From contig CM022673.1 of NCBI GenBank assembly GCA_012295275.1, forward strand, positions 20,791,913-20,855,912: 64,000 nt of DNA, given 5' to 3'. Below are positions 40,271 to 53,399 of this stretch, one piece after another. Numbering within the stretch: position 1 is the stretch's first letter; each line of letters opens with the position of its first letter. The position numbers and the translations under genes are program-made. The stretch comes from Chrysomallon squamiferum (taxonomy: Eukaryota; Mollusca; Gastropoda; Neomphalida; Peltospiridae). Under the pieces are notes generated by a model. That model was given only the letters and a program-made list of their open reading frames with translations, ran no database searches and was not told the DNA's origin.

Positions 40271-40846
40271 GATACTCAACCAATAGTACTAAGCCTTTAT
40301 GTATAATTTATGAACTTTCAAGTACATTTTTAAAACAAAATTGATATATTTAATGCAGGGTTGCAAAGAATCATTGAAATCATGGATTGACAGTAAAAGT
40401 ATCATCCTCATTGGCATTGGCTGCGGCATGGCTGGACTTCAGGTAAGATTCTTACAGCAGTTTCATCTTTTATTCTTCTGTTTTATAATTTTTGATATTA
40501 TTTATATTTGTATACAGGAGCTTGCGAGAACAAGTTAGTTCATTTGACAAACAATTGATATTGATGATGTGTGTGTGTGTGTGCAAAATGATTTTGTTCT
40601 TAATATTGTTTTTAAGCATAATTGCTATATTAAATATTGAGAATATTGTTCTTTTAAAATTCAAATAATTAATAATAGCACAGCATTGTTTTATTTTCTA
40701 ATAATAATACACATAGCCAGTTATTGTACTTACTTCTGTTATTTTTATTTAACTGATTCTATTTTAATTTTTATATTACTTTTTTTTAGATTTTTGGACT
40801 TATCTTTGCAATTTTCCTTTGTCGTAAAGTCGACAAAGAAGAGTAA
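37552..40846 (+). CDS. Tetraspanin (six-cysteine, CD63/CD9/CD151-like)
   Basis: Eight exons, 37552-37611, 37825-38031, 38164-38238, 39129-39227, 39567-39635, 40029-40130, 40359-40442 and 40790-40846, all phase 0, give 250 residues. Four membrane segments are visible at about 10-33, 58-80, 84-110 and 218-243. The small loop lies between TM1 and TM2. The large extracellular loop (about 112-215) has the CCG motif (LNCCGYNGPDDY, Cys150-151), PKSCC (177-178), LALC (194) and GC (206): six cysteines, enough for three disulfides. GFCGCCGAIRNSKCLLGF has the juxtamembrane cysteines that are palmitoylated in this family. The cytoplasmic tail is CRKVDKEE with no GYxxPhi lysosomal signal, so it is not a CD63 orthologue by that mark. 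Tetraspanins organise membrane-protein microdomains; the partner here is unknown. A 5' UTR acceptor lies at 37507-37508. Confidence 0.96.
38861..39128 (+). repeat. 92-bp tandem triplication ending at the tetraspanin exon 4 acceptor
   Basis: Copies begin at 38861, 38953 and 39045 with caaatattcagcaaatta, exactly 92 bp apart. The third is shortened inside (a block around ttttgtgatatt is missing) and its end runs into tttatctgtcag, the 3' splice site. Confidence 0.95.
40237..40270. repeat. (GT)n microsatellite in tetraspanin intron 6
   Basis: About 16 GT units, 90 bp upstream of exon 7. Confidence 0.9.
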
Positions 40847-41150
40847 TAATTATCTCCATGACAACAGAATGATCAGCACAAGGGATGAAGATGGAATGGC
40901 ATCATTAGTAAAGCTTTGAGTCAACAAAATGTATTATGTTTATCTTTTAATTTGTCCACGAAAACTAGAACTGCCATCATATATATATATAAATGCTTAG
41001 AAACACCAATAATATTAACAGTAGAATTCCATTTCAGATTGCTGTGGTTGGTTAGACCATGCTATTGCCTATTAGAGGTGATTATCATTAAAAAAACAGT
41101 TCACAGAGAGACAGCTGTGAAATTTTACACCAGTGAACCTCTTCATTTCT

Positions 41151-41156
41151 AATAAA
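41151..41156 (+). terminator. Candidate tetraspanin polyadenylation signal
   Basis: AATAAA about 305 nt after the stop codon. Other hexamers occur further on, so a longer UTR is possible. Confidence 0.4.
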
Positions 41157-44100
41157 ACCTGTTTTATTTGATTCATCATTGCTGTATCTCACAATAATAC
41201 TGATATTTAATTACATTATTAATATTATTGCACTTTTTGCATGAAATAACTTGTTTTACATTTTTTTTTCCCTCTATAGTAATAGTAATATAACAGCAAA
41301 AATTTATTTTTATGAACCTTAATAAAATTATGGATATTCAGTGATTTTGAATAAACTCATATTAATTCATTTATAAGCCATAGGCCATTTAGAAATTTTA
41401 GGAGATCCTCTTTCCACTAACATCACAAAAATATATGAAACAAATCCAACAAATTTAAGTAAATAATTTTTTTTCTAATAAACTGTTCTTATTACTATCA
41501 TAAAACATTTTTTTAATAATTTTGTGATTATAGTAGTAATTATAGATGTCATATTAACATTGTAATGAAAGAAATTAGTCATAAAATGTAATTATCACTA
41601 TATTCTTCAGATATTAGAATCTCATTTCTTTCTCAAATTTAAGATCTAATAATTTACAAAGAAATTCATATAAACTTGTTAATTTTTACATGTTTATTTT
41701 TGGAATCATGGTTATTTTCATTTATTTATCATTTTTTTCATGCTATTCGCCAACTTGAATTTTATTGTTATTATTAGTGTTTTTCTGTTTATGTAGATGT
41801 GGTAATGTAAGTTTTATTTCCATTATTTTATATATACATTTTCAATGTCACTGCTTTGACAGATCATCTTTTATAACAGTTTTTTTATATACATTTGTTT
41901 TATATATTTTTTTTATATTAGTATTGTTTATGTTTTTTAAACAATCAGATTAGGATTAATTAATTTTAAAATATTGAGTTATAATTAACACTTAAGATTT
42001 TCAAATTGTTATTAACTGATGATAATTTGAATATTTAGATTTGTCAATTAAGTTTTTGAAAAGGGTTTTTTCTTCAGTTAATATTATTACGTTAATAATT
42101 ATGTGTAATACAGTTGTTGTATTTATTGATAACTGATACACATAGAGTAAATATTTATTGGTAAGGCTAGTTCATGTGCAGTGGTATACAGAAGATTGTA
42201 GTTTCTTTTATCAGCACACTTTTGTATTAAATTATTTTAAATAGTGGCCATGACAGAAAAATAAGATACAAATGTTGATAGATATTTGAAGATTATGTTT
42301 TTGTTGTTATCCCTGCAGAATTTTGAAAAACAATATTCAATTTTAAAACATTTCAGTGACAAAAATGTTAATGTTTGAATCTCATAAATTACCATGGATT
42401 TTTTTTTATTCTTTTTTATTCCTTTTTTATAATTTTTTTTTCTTTTTTATTTGAAAGTGGAATTGTTAAAAGGATGAAACGGGTTTGCCTTTGAATGGAC
42501 TGTATGGTCACTATAATTATTGCTTACTAGTCACTTATTGTTTTGCTCATTTGCATATGTGTAAATATTTGCATACTGATAATCATGACCTCATTTCTTT
42601 AATATTTTTATTTAAGAAATCCTTTGTCCATAATAGTTACAAAAATTAATAACTTACAGAAACATTTAATTAGTTTTATATACAGTTTTTGTCTTTTTAT
42701 AGAAAACCCTAAATTTTAAATGTTTTTACTGTTGTGGCTTGATTTTTCACAGAGCTTGTCTTTTGTACTAAAGTACTGTTAAGGGTTCAGTACTGAAATA
42801 AATGATAATACTGAATACATGTTGCAGTCGGTACAAAACAAGACATTTTGTTGAACATTTGCTCATATGTGCCATTGCTTCGTTAGTTTTCATTAAAGCA
42901 ATTACAGTGTACTCGTGTGGTATTTTAGAAAACTGGTTATTCATCTTTATCTTTATATTGTGGTGGTTTTCAGTGATTTATAAGCTTTACACATTTTGTT
43001 AATTCTTTTAAAAATGTCTTTCTTCTAAAATTAATATCATGGAAACACGAAAGTTTCATGATTTTTATCAGTTGTGGCTTGGAACTATCTTTTTATTTAT
43101 TTATTATGAAAATAATGATTGAAGCAATTAATTCATTAAGTGAATGATTAATTTTTTATGTTTAATTTTGTAATGGAAAAACACCAAAACATTTTACTGA
43201 GGTATTAACATTATTTTTTTATTTTGCTCTTTTTGTAAGTAAAATTATAATCAATATTTTAAATACATTAATACATTACTCAGTCACAGATGAGTAATTA
43301 ATTAATCCTTAAATACATTTATTCTTACAAAAATATGTACCAAACATTTATACTTTTTTCTTTTATATTTTTTCTTCTATCCCAAAAATATCTGAGATTA
43401 ATGTACAGTGCCTTAAAGCTTCCTGCAAAATGATCAAAGGGTATTTTTAGTTTGATTAATAATCACTATAATGAGTTCACATTACCCCAGATTAATGAAT
43501 TTATTACAAAATATTATAATACTTTTTTTTTTTTTTTTCTAAACAACCACAGTGATAATGTTTATTGCAGAAATCTGAATCATGCAGAAATAAATATCTG
43601 GTTACTTACTCAAGATAGATGTGAGGTCATACTGATAAGTTATCTTCACAATTTTTTTTATTATTATTACAGAAATAGGCTCACTATTTTGTGATTTTTG
43701 TGATTTTAAGTCATTACTTACAGTTACATCATAGCATTTGCTCAATTTACTTTTCAAAAGTAAACAAAAGCAATACATTTAAAAAAAAAAAAATACTTTT
43801 AACAGAAAAAACTCAGCATTGAAAGAAATATTTTTTTAAATTAAAATAATATTTTGAAATTTTTTATTTATTCTTAATTTTTCTTATGAAAAGAAAATTT
43901 TCAAATTTATTTGCAAAGAAATGGTTTTAAAGTAATTATTTTTATCTATTTAAAAAAAAATAATAATAATAATTAGGCTGATGATTGTTATAATCATAAC
44001 TGAAATGAATAAATGTATTTGAGTTAAGATAGTTTTTTTTTTTTTTAAATTATGATTCAAACTTTGCTCAAGCAAACTCAGGAAAGCTAAGATCTTTTGG

Positions 44101-47100
44101 TAAACAAAATCCGTAATTATAATATAAAAACACGTTTTTATTACAGTTGTTGAATAAAAAAATTCCTGCCTTTGATTCATAGTATTTATGTAATTATTAT
44201 TATTATAATTTCTTCTTTTTTTTTTTTCTCTTTTCTTGGCATTCTCTACACTTCGGCTATAGTTATTAATGAAAAACATGATCAAAATAAAATTTGGTGT
44301 AATTTATTATAATGAATGTTAAAAATCTTTTTCTGACAGTCTGGTTGTACATGCACTTTTCAGATGATTTTATAATAAAGAATGTAAACTAATTGTAATG
44401 ATTTGTATTTAATAAATGTATTTCATGAAGTATCTCACAAGGAAAGATAATATTTCTATGTTTTAAAAGTTTTGAGTTACATTATTAACACCTTAAGTTA
44501 AACAAGTCAAATGTCTTTCCAACATGTTTGTAATGTTAATTTTTGTCTTTGAAGATATATTTTTTTTAAAAGAAATAACACATAACATTCATTTCAGGAA
44601 AAACTGTTTTATGTAAGTTTTCTAAATTGCCACAAATTAATCACTGGTATAGATTTATATGTATTTCATACCCCTTTCTAATTAAATTATTATCTTTCAG
44701 AAGAATCATGCAAGGCATTGTTTTGTTTTATTATTTTAAATTTATTAAATTTAAAATATAAAAATAATTTAAAAAAACAGGAGAAACAGAGGGTTATTAA
44801 TAAGACATTCCATTGTCCACAAACTTTATATTCTTTCAGGGTATTTAATTTCACTTTATTTATTATTTTCTGTATATAAATTGTGTGTTTTTACTTTAAA
44901 CATTTATGGTTCAGAAAAATTACTTTTTTGTATAAAATGTAACTGAATGGCTTGATGTGAGCACATTTTGCAGAATTAATTTGATAACTATGCCAAATTT
45001 TTAAGAAATAAAAATTAATGTTGTATCAGATTTTGTTACATTCAAACATTTTGGTGCATTGTGTTCAGATATCTTTTTCTTGTCGAAGTGCTTGCCATTG
45101 GCAATAAATGTGACTTTGTTTTCTTTTCTTATTACATACATTACCTTAGACTGCATTTACAATAGAGAGTTTTTGTAGTTGTCATTAATTTTAAATTTTT
45201 TAAATTATTAATTTGTACTTACCCTACTACAGAGAGCTTAATTAAAAAAACAAGAAAAAACAACAACTTTAAAATATTTATTAATTGATACACAATATTT
45301 AAGTAATAAAGTATTCTAATTTGTTATTAATTCAAATTTTATAAATCAACATAATTCCTCTCTTAATTGATGATTCAGAGTACTACATTTCAAAATTAAT
45401 TTTCAAAACATTCTTAAGTTAAGATCACAAATATTATAAATAAACATTAATAAACAATTATATAAAAAAAAAAAGAGTAAAATTATGGTATTTTTATTAC
45501 TGATATTTTATCCATGGAAAAAGGTATGTTTTTTTTATTTTATTTTTTTAGTCAATGTAATTTCATTACAGGTGCTACTATGCTAGAGTAGTATAGGCAA
45601 CAGTCAGTTATCTTATCTTGCCTATTTTATAGTCTTAATGCACTTTTTTACATACATTTACTCCATTTTTTCAGATGTAATAGTAGTTTGTGTATCAGTA
45701 AATCATTTAGCATGTTATTTAAAAATAATTAGGCTTAAATATTCTGATGGACATTTTTGTGTATTTTAATTGTTAACAATACTTGCTGAATGATCCAATT
45801 TATTTTTATTGGATTAAAATATAGTTTGATTAACTGGATGGCCGATACATTGTTATAATGATTTACAAATGCTTTATAATTCTTTGAGAAAATAATGTTA
45901 TTAATTATAAAGCACAAAAAAAAATTAAGTTTTGAAAATCTGTATTTTTAATTATTTACAATCAAAATGTTTATATAAAAAAAAATGGTATATTATTTTT
46001 AAAATGTTTAATTATTAAAAAATATTTTTGTTCAGTCTTAAAATTAAGTTGATATATTTATATATGCTTATTTATTTTAAAACCTGTGAGATTAAAAAAG
46101 AATTGTTTAATACAGGATTTTATAAAATGAGTATTACTTTAAAAAAAGAAAGTAGCAATAGAAATGTTCCATGACAACATAAAAATATTGATTGAATTAA
46201 AATGTTCCAGGGATATAATATATAATATATAATCCTGATGATTTAAGTTCAGTTTTGTATGGTTATTATCAAAGTAATAAGTTTTAAAAATCCTGTATTG
46301 AACATAGAATTACTTTTTAAAGTAAATTTTGTAGTAGCAAAACATATATATCTTGACTGTTTGATATTTGTTGTGGTTTTCTAGAAAGTGGTTTTATTTG
46401 TGAATGTCAACATGTTGTGTAACTAATATTTTCTTATTTGTGACCGTCAATAAAAAAAAGAAAACAGAGGATTTTGTTGCACTTTTACTTTGTAGTAGGT
46501 GGGATTTACAGAGATAACTCTTTGTTTCTGTCTTTTTGGACTTCATAAATTAATATGTGGATTATGTATAAAAAAGGTCAAGATTGATTTTGTTTACATG
46601 TGCAATAATTTCAGAAATCTTAAAAGAAAGTAAATTTTATAAAATGAGTGAGAAGTATCAATCTACAGTGCTTAAAAAAAAATAATAATAATAGTAAAAT
46701 ACTGATGTGCTGTTAAAAATCATTTACTTTAAGCATTAATTGAAAAATGAATGTTAGAAACATTAATTAGGAACCTCATCAAGTCAATCTTTGCTTTCTT
46801 TTCTTGTTTAATGTTTCCCCATTTGAGGAACATTCTGTTTTTATTAGTCTCAGAAATTGTAATTATTAAATTTAAAAAAAAAAAAAAAGGGATTAAAAGA
46901 AAACCTGGGTATATTGTAAAGAAAAAGAAACAATCTTAATACCTTAAAAGTACTATCCATTTTACGTATCCAAATCAAGGAAAATACCCATGTAGCCATT
47001 AAAAACAAAATGAAACAACAACATTGATTGAGTTAACTTTTATTCTTAATAAAATCTTTATCAGCAGATTAAACAACATGACACAACATTTATTCCTTCT

Positions 47101-47807
47101 GTTTTACTCAATTTTCCTTCCTCTGAACACAAAACTGAATACAGTGAAAAATGTTATCTGTTTTGAAGTCTTTACTTCAGATGATGAACAGATGGTCTGC
47201 ATTGCACTGCTTTTGTATTCTTCGGCACATCTAGTCCCATTCTGGTTTTCACTTTATTTCTTTGATGAGTCAACTCAGTTTCCCTGTGGAATTTTCTTAG
47301 GATCTATTTTATCCAACTGTACTAATCTTATATCTTGTGAAGGAGAAATAACAATCAACTGGAATATTATTTTTTTTTTTGTAACTAAAATATCTCTTTC
47401 ATATGAATTTGAAGTTAACAAGAAAAATAATAAAAACATTTACCTGAAAAAGTAATGTTTTTAAGGTATAAAAGTTTGCTATGTCCATTGGTCCTGGATG
47501 TGAAAATACACTAACAATTACCTTAATTCTAAACTTAGAGAAACAATTGGTTCTTCAAATGTAAATCAAACTTTCTAGAAATAAATTATGACAGTGTCAA
47601 AATAAAAATAAAAATTTTCATTAGTAATCTACCATAAAAAGTTATGTCAACTATGGTCTCTGTATTAAAAATTTAACATTTTGAATTCTTCAATCAAGTA
47701 AGCATTTTATGTGCTACAGAAATAGTTTGAAAATCTGCATAATTCAGAATCAAACAATTTGTTATTTTAAAAACTACAGATTAATCTGGACATCTTTTTA
47801 AAATCAA
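41157..47807. other. Long AT-rich region between convergent tetraspanin and MED18
   Basis: About 6.6 kb without a recognised gene or structured repeat beyond short A/T tracts. It probably contains both 3' UTRs. The plus-strand open frame 47024-47455 (143 codons) overlaps the likely MED18 3' UTR, shows no family match, and is probably chance. Confidence 0.45.
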
Positions 47808-49722
47808 TTAATCAGACAAACTACTGCTAAATCTCTGCCACTGAAAAGGATACGGCTTCAACTGTTCAGCAAAATTCTTCATTTCTTCACCAATCTTGTC
47901 CTGGCCAGCAGGAGCAACCACACTGAGTTCCACTAGATGGGATGGAGACAGAGGTTCAAGGTTTGACATGTCAGTCTTCTCTGGCTGAAGCATCTGAGAT
48001 AAAAAATAATTTAATCAACTGCAGGCACACAGGACTTTCTGTCACCTAATAATATATCAGCATTCAAACTAACTACATAAAACATAAAAATATTCAAAAC
48101 TAGTAGGTTTAAAGAAGAATTATTTGAGATTGAAGTGTTGCATTTTAAATATTTGCTGATGAGTGCTGTAAAATACTTACTCTAAAAATCTTAGAAACTG
48201 TTACTTTCATTCTTCCCTTGTGGAAAAAATGACCCTGAATGACATATTCATGGTCTAATCTGAGAAAGAGTAAAAAAAAAAAAAAAAAAATGGATTAGCA
48301 AATCTAATGGAAATATGTTACCTGAAAATCAAAAAACAAAAAAATTTCTAATCTATTAAATCATTAAAATATTTACTAGAATATTCGAATTAATAATAAT
48401 TATTTACCTAAATCCCATTTCATTAAGAAACTGCACAACATTATCTGAACATGCCACATCAAAGCAAGCTCGAACCAGGGTAGGTCTGTTTCCTATTTCA
48501 GGTTGACCTAAGTAACGTATGTGACTAAAAGAAAACATTTCCATAATAATGAAAATCTTTATATGGACATAAAAATTAATAAAGACATTTGTTATCAAGT
48601 GCACTAAACACATCTCTACAGTTAAATTAATATTGTTCATTTATTTTTAAGTGTATGTTGCTGAATAATGCTTATATATTACTTAATATGGTGCTATTAC
48701 TGTGTTGTATTGATGTGCAAGGTCAATTTAAATTCTGACATATTTAACTGATCAAAAGAAAGGATTAAGAGAGATTTGAAAAATATATATACACAATAAC
48801 AAACACCCAGTATTGGCTGCTATTTGTTATTTTAATGTTTCAAATTTAAATTTGTATTTCTTCATATCCATTATTTGCAATCACTGTCAGTTTTATTCAA
48901 GTAACAATGTAATTACTCACTGAGCAGCATCTGGTACATCAAGGGCTCGTCTCACTCGAAACAGAACAAAGTTTGTAGGCTGAGCTACAAGGCCACCTAT
49001 GTAACATATAAAAAAAAGATGTATATAAAAACACATAATGAAAACTGAGAAAAAAAAAAAAAGGATTTGACAATTCTTAAGTTTACAGCAAACATAACAA
49101 TATATTTCACTGATTAAGTGGCTGAACTTTATAAAGGAGGAAATATTTTAAAAAATACAACAAATAAACAAAACTAAAAATTTAAAACTACACAAATTGT
49201 TTCACATCACCAAAGTCTGTACTGAAGGAATTTCATTGTTTTCATAAAAAAAAAAAAAATTAAATAAATAAAGAAAACACTACCTTTATTTAGGTATATT
49301 TTCTGTTATATGTAACCAGAAATAATGATCATTTGTTTTATTTTTATAATTAATAACTAGCTATCTACATTCTGTGTTCATAGACAAAAAAAAAATAAAT
49401 AAAAAAAAAAAAAAAAATTAAAAATAAATAATAAAAAAAATATATATATATAAAAGAATATATTTAAAAAATGAAATAAAAAATGAAATAAAATAAAAAT
49501 AAATTAATAAAAGGAAAGCGGGAAAATATTGTATTTCTTACGTAATGTGAATACCATTTCATGGTCACTAAAAGTTTCTAAATTTCCATCTGTGTTATCA
49601 CAAAGTCCTCGTAGACGATGTAGAAGTATCTCTCTGTGTGAGTCAATAATTGTACCCTGGAGAAGATATTCCTGATGAGGTGCTATGTTGTACTTCAAAC
49701 CAATGCTAAAGGTACTTTCCAT
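47808..49722 (-). CDS. MED18: Mediator complex subunit 18
   Basis: Five coding exons, 49722-49542, 48996-48921, 48524-48408, 48259-48181 and 47993-47808, give 212 residues (vertebrate 208). Matches in order: QEYLLQGTIIDSHREILLHR, LRGLCDNTDGN, FSDHEMVFTL, IRYLGQPEIGNRPTLVRACF, FLNEMGFRLDHEYVIQGHFF, HKGRMKVTVSKIFR and HLVELSVVAPAGQDKIGEEM, then NFAEQLKPY. MED18 pairs with MED20 on the movable jaw of the Mediator head, which bridges activators and RNA polymerase II. All introns are GT-AG and phases close. An acceptor ttttag at 49731-49730 seven bases upstream of the ATG, with a possible donor CTGTCAG|gtaatt near 50046, suggests a 5' UTR intron holding the AACT/AAAT repeat. A ccggaag ETS-like site sits at 50188-50194. 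Confidence 0.96.
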
Positions 49723-49758
49723 CTTAATACTAAAATAAAATAAAATCACAAAACAAAC

Positions 49759-49760
<2 letters not shown>

Positions 49761-49847
<87 letters not shown>
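49761..49847. repeat. (AACT)n-(AAAT)n compound microsatellite
   Basis: About ten AACT/CTAA units followed by about twelve AAAT units, in the presumed 5' UTR intron of MED18. Confidence 0.9.
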
Positions 49848-49849
<2 letters not shown>

Positions 49850-50310
49850 GAACGTGTCAAAAGTTTCATAAAATAATTATTTCATAAACTGTAATTTTAA
49901 ATACTTCTACCACTAATTGTTTTTATTCTAAATGTTACTGGAATCAGGCCTAGAATTCTATTATTCTATATCCACAAAATTTGATATCGAACTTAAATAA
50001 ATCGAAATTTTCAAATCCAACAAAACACAATTAATCTGAAATTACCTGACAGTTTTTATTACTTCATTATAATCAGTACGAAGGTGAATTACTCATGAAA
50101 CATTAAGAGATATTTATATTACAAAAGGTTATGATGTAAAATATAGTGTATAATATTTCATGATTTAAACAATTCGAAAAACGTCTGCCGGAAGCATCTA
50201 TTTGGTTAGTTTACTCCGATGAAGAAAAGCTTTATCAAGGACGACAACTTTAAGTGACGAATCAAATCTGTTTCTGTTGTAAAATCTATTATTTCCATGG
50301 CGTAAATATT

Positions 50311-50312
<2 letters not shown>

Positions 50313-50357
<45 letters not shown>

Positions 50358-50405
50358 AATAAATAAAATAAATAAATAAACGGGAAAAAAAAAAAAAAAA
50401 AAAAA
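50313..50405. repeat. (CA)n, AAAT and poly(A) tracts
   Basis: A CA run (50313-50355), AAAT units, and an A-run to about 50405. Confidence 0.9.
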
Positions 50406-50526
50406 GAAAAAGGGATCCAGTCGGAACTACAGCAAGGAATTAGTAATCCTGTTATTTTATATATACATGAACTGGCCTGTCTTCATCCAGTCTCCGTCCT
50501 AATTATATCTAATATATTTACTAAAA

Positions 50527-50529
<3 letters not shown>

Positions 50530-50583
<54 letters not shown>
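50530..50583. repeat. (CA)n microsatellite
   Basis: About 27 uninterrupted CA units. Confidence 0.95.
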
Positions 50584-50585
<2 letters not shown>

Positions 50586-50785
50586 TGATTCAAATTTATT
50601 GCAGAGGCATCGAAAAACTTGTTGACTGTTAGGAAGGGATAAATAACAACGGGGAATACATTACTGATTAAATTACATCTTGTTATCAGTTAAGCTTAAG
50701 TTTTCTCCTATGTAATAACTAAATTTAAATTAACCGGAGTGACTTATTACTCAACCCCCCCCCCCAAAAAAAAAAAAAAAAAAAA

Positions 50786-50959
50786 TAATTGTATCCTGGA
50801 GCAGATATTCCTGGTGAGGTGCTATGTTGTACTTCAAACCAATGCTAAAGGTACTTTCATCTTAATACAAAAATAAAATAAAGTCACAAAACAAACTACA
50901 ACTAACTAACTAACTAACTAACTAACTAAATAAATAAATAAAAATGAACGTGTCAAAAT
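50786..50959 (-). pseudogene. Partial duplicate of MED18 first coding exon and its 5' flank
   Basis: About 175 bp match 49652 to about 49861: from ttgtaccctggagaagatat through the start codon, the AACT/AAAT repeat and the following aatgaacgtgtcaaaa. The copy's repeat is shorter. A 1-nt deletion next to the ATG shifts the frame into an early stop, so it cannot encode MED18 sequence. It sits 1.1 kb upstream of the gene in direct orientation, right after a C-run/A-run. Confidence 0.9.
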
Positions 50960-51650
50960 TTTTTTTTAATTTTTTTTATTTATTATAGGAAATAAGTTGT
51001 TCTCCTTCATTTTATTAAAACATTTTAAATTTTAGATCCATAATTGTATTTTTTTAATATATAATCTTCTTTTAATATTATATATTTGCTTTAGTAACTA
51101 CAATAGTTTCTCTTTTTATGATTGACCTCAATGAAATATTAGATAATTGGATAGCATTATGAACAAGGTTGCCGTTTCCTTAATCATATGGTGTAAATTA
51201 GATCAAAAGTGTGTTTTTTGTGATTATGTTTTGTAAAACAAATATACATAGAAAATTTGGGGTATTTGGTATGGGGTAGTTTTACATAAAAGGATTATGT
51301 TAACAGAATACAATATAAGCTAAATAATAAATACACAAATAAAAGTAATAATAATGAAAAAAGATTTGTCAGGAAAGTACATGTAGGTAGACGTGTGTTT
51401 GATTCAAGAGGATTTCTTTATTATTAAGTTACCAAATAATATTTGGATGCTATATTTTCAGAAAATGCTTTAATCGTGTTAATAATCAGTGTCATTTTAT
51501 CAACGTAAAATAATTTTCTGATGCGTTTTGTACTATTCATAACGAAAAAAAAGAGAAAAAAAAGAAGTTATTATTACCAACAGCAATTCATCTATCTTTC
51601 TATATATATATTGTAAACAAAACTCAACGCGCGCGCTCGCACACACACGC

Positions 51651-51686
<36 letters not shown>

Positions 51687-52139
51687 TTAGTTCTGTACCT
51701 AAGGTAAACAGTCTCCCGGTAGCTCATTTTTCAAGTATGAGTTTCCCTTATTAGCCACACTGAGGTGGGGGTGTTACCACTCACCGGGTGACTCCTTGTC
51801 GCTGTATTTCTGACTCTGTCTTGACCTTAGCTGTGTGTTGGAAGGTTAATTTTTAAAACTGGCATCTAGGATTCTGCTATGAAATTTGGGACAGTTATTT
51901 TTATTATCTGCATATATACGATTTTTTTTATTTTGATGAACCGTATAAATCTGCGTCCAAATTATTTTAGTATTCTAAATATATTCAAGTATATTACACA
52001 AGAAATGTACTTATATTTTATGACACTAAAGAAATATATTTTGGTATATACTGAATTCATAGATTAAACAACATGTATTTTATTCATAATTTGGGATTGT
52101 TATAATTATATATATATATATAATCCAACCCTCACTACC
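50960..52139. other. AT-rich spacer with CA tract
   Basis: Contains a CG/CA tract at 51628-51685 and otherwise AT-rich DNA. No gene seen. Confidence 0.5.
51628..51685. repeat. (CG)/(CA)n microsatellite
   Basis: Short CG-rich run changing into CA repeats. The Cys/Val-rich open frame here is repeat translation. Confidence 0.9.
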
Positions 52140-52754
52140 GATTTTCTCTTCCACATTCGTATACATACCGGCTCTCTGTATACCCATACACAAGCACACT
52201 ATCTTTCACACATTCATGTGTAAACCCATCCTTTCTCTAACTCATGCAAACACATATACCCACACTTTCTCACACGTGCATACGTATATATCCACTCCTC
52301 CTTTCACTTTCTCAAACATACCCTTTCTGCAATATTCATACGCATACACAAGCGCCCTCTCTTTCACACTCATGTGTATACCCATGCTCTGTCTGAAACA
52401 CACAAACAATAAACACTTTCTCATACGGATATACTCACTCATCCTTTCACATTGAAATGCTTACCCTTTTTCCAACATGCATACGCACTCTTTTTCACAC
52501 ACTCTGAAACACACAAACACATATACACATAACTTTCTCACACGTGCATACGTATGTGCCCACTCCTCCTTTCACATTCTCATGCATACCCCTTCTCCAG
52601 CATGCATATCCATACACAAGCGCACTCTTTCACACACTCATGTTATACACCATCCTTTCTCTCAAACGCGGAAACACGTATATACACATTTTCTCACACG
52701 CGCATACTTTTCCTTTCACTTTCTAATGCATACCCATACATGAGCAGTCCCTTT

Positions 52755-52799
<45 letters not shown>

Positions 52800-52965
52800 C
52801 CATGCTCTCTCTCAAAAACGGGACAAATATACACATTTTCTCACGCGTGCGTACGTACATACACCCACGTCTCCTTTTACATTCGCATGCATAGCCACTC
52901 ACTGAAAATAAAGCGACACACCCACGTGGCTCACGCCTTATGCACACATGTGCACAAATAAATAT
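52140..52965. repeat. CA-rich minisatellite with degenerate long units
   Basis: The landmark tttctcacacgtgcatacgta recurs at about 52266, 52528, 52690 and 52838, each time followed by cactcctcctttcac-type and catgcataccc-type words, and aagcgc-(c)tctttcacac occurs at about 52350 and 52619. Units are about 150-265 bp and diverged. A pure CA run interrupts it at 52757-52794. Open frames on both strands are His/Thr/Ser-rich repeat translations. Confidence 0.75.
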
Positions 52966-53399
52966 CTAATCCTTCTTTAATAATTGCTCGCATTTCTAAT
53001 AAAGCATAACAGTATTATGGAAAGTACACAGACAGAAATAATAATAAGAGTGAATAATAAGAGTGAATAAAGAATGAATAATTCTCTTTTAATGAAACTG
53101 TTTAGTGTTAGCCACTAGCATACATGCACTCTGCCATTCCCATTAAACATCCCCCATACACAAACCCACAAACGTACGTCGTCTTCCTTTGCTTTCTTAT
53201 CAGAAGCGTTTTGTGAAAATATGCTTGTCGAAGAATATAACTTTAAATTTAAATCTTATGATACAGTAACTAGTCTAACTGAATCACAAATTTTCTAAAT
53301 TATATTCTTATTATATAAACAGAAGTTTTCTCTTACTCTGTCCTGCCCGAAACGCGACTGTGTGTTTCTTGTCAACTACGTCTACAATTATTGACGTTA

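Noticed and set aside
47024-47455. 143-codon plus-strand ORF
   Set aside because: No family character, begins and ends in A/T-rich low-complexity sequence, and lies opposite the probable MED18 3' UTR.
52216-52961. His/Thr/Ser-rich ORFs
   Set aside because: Repeat translations of the CA-rich minisatellite, open on both strands.
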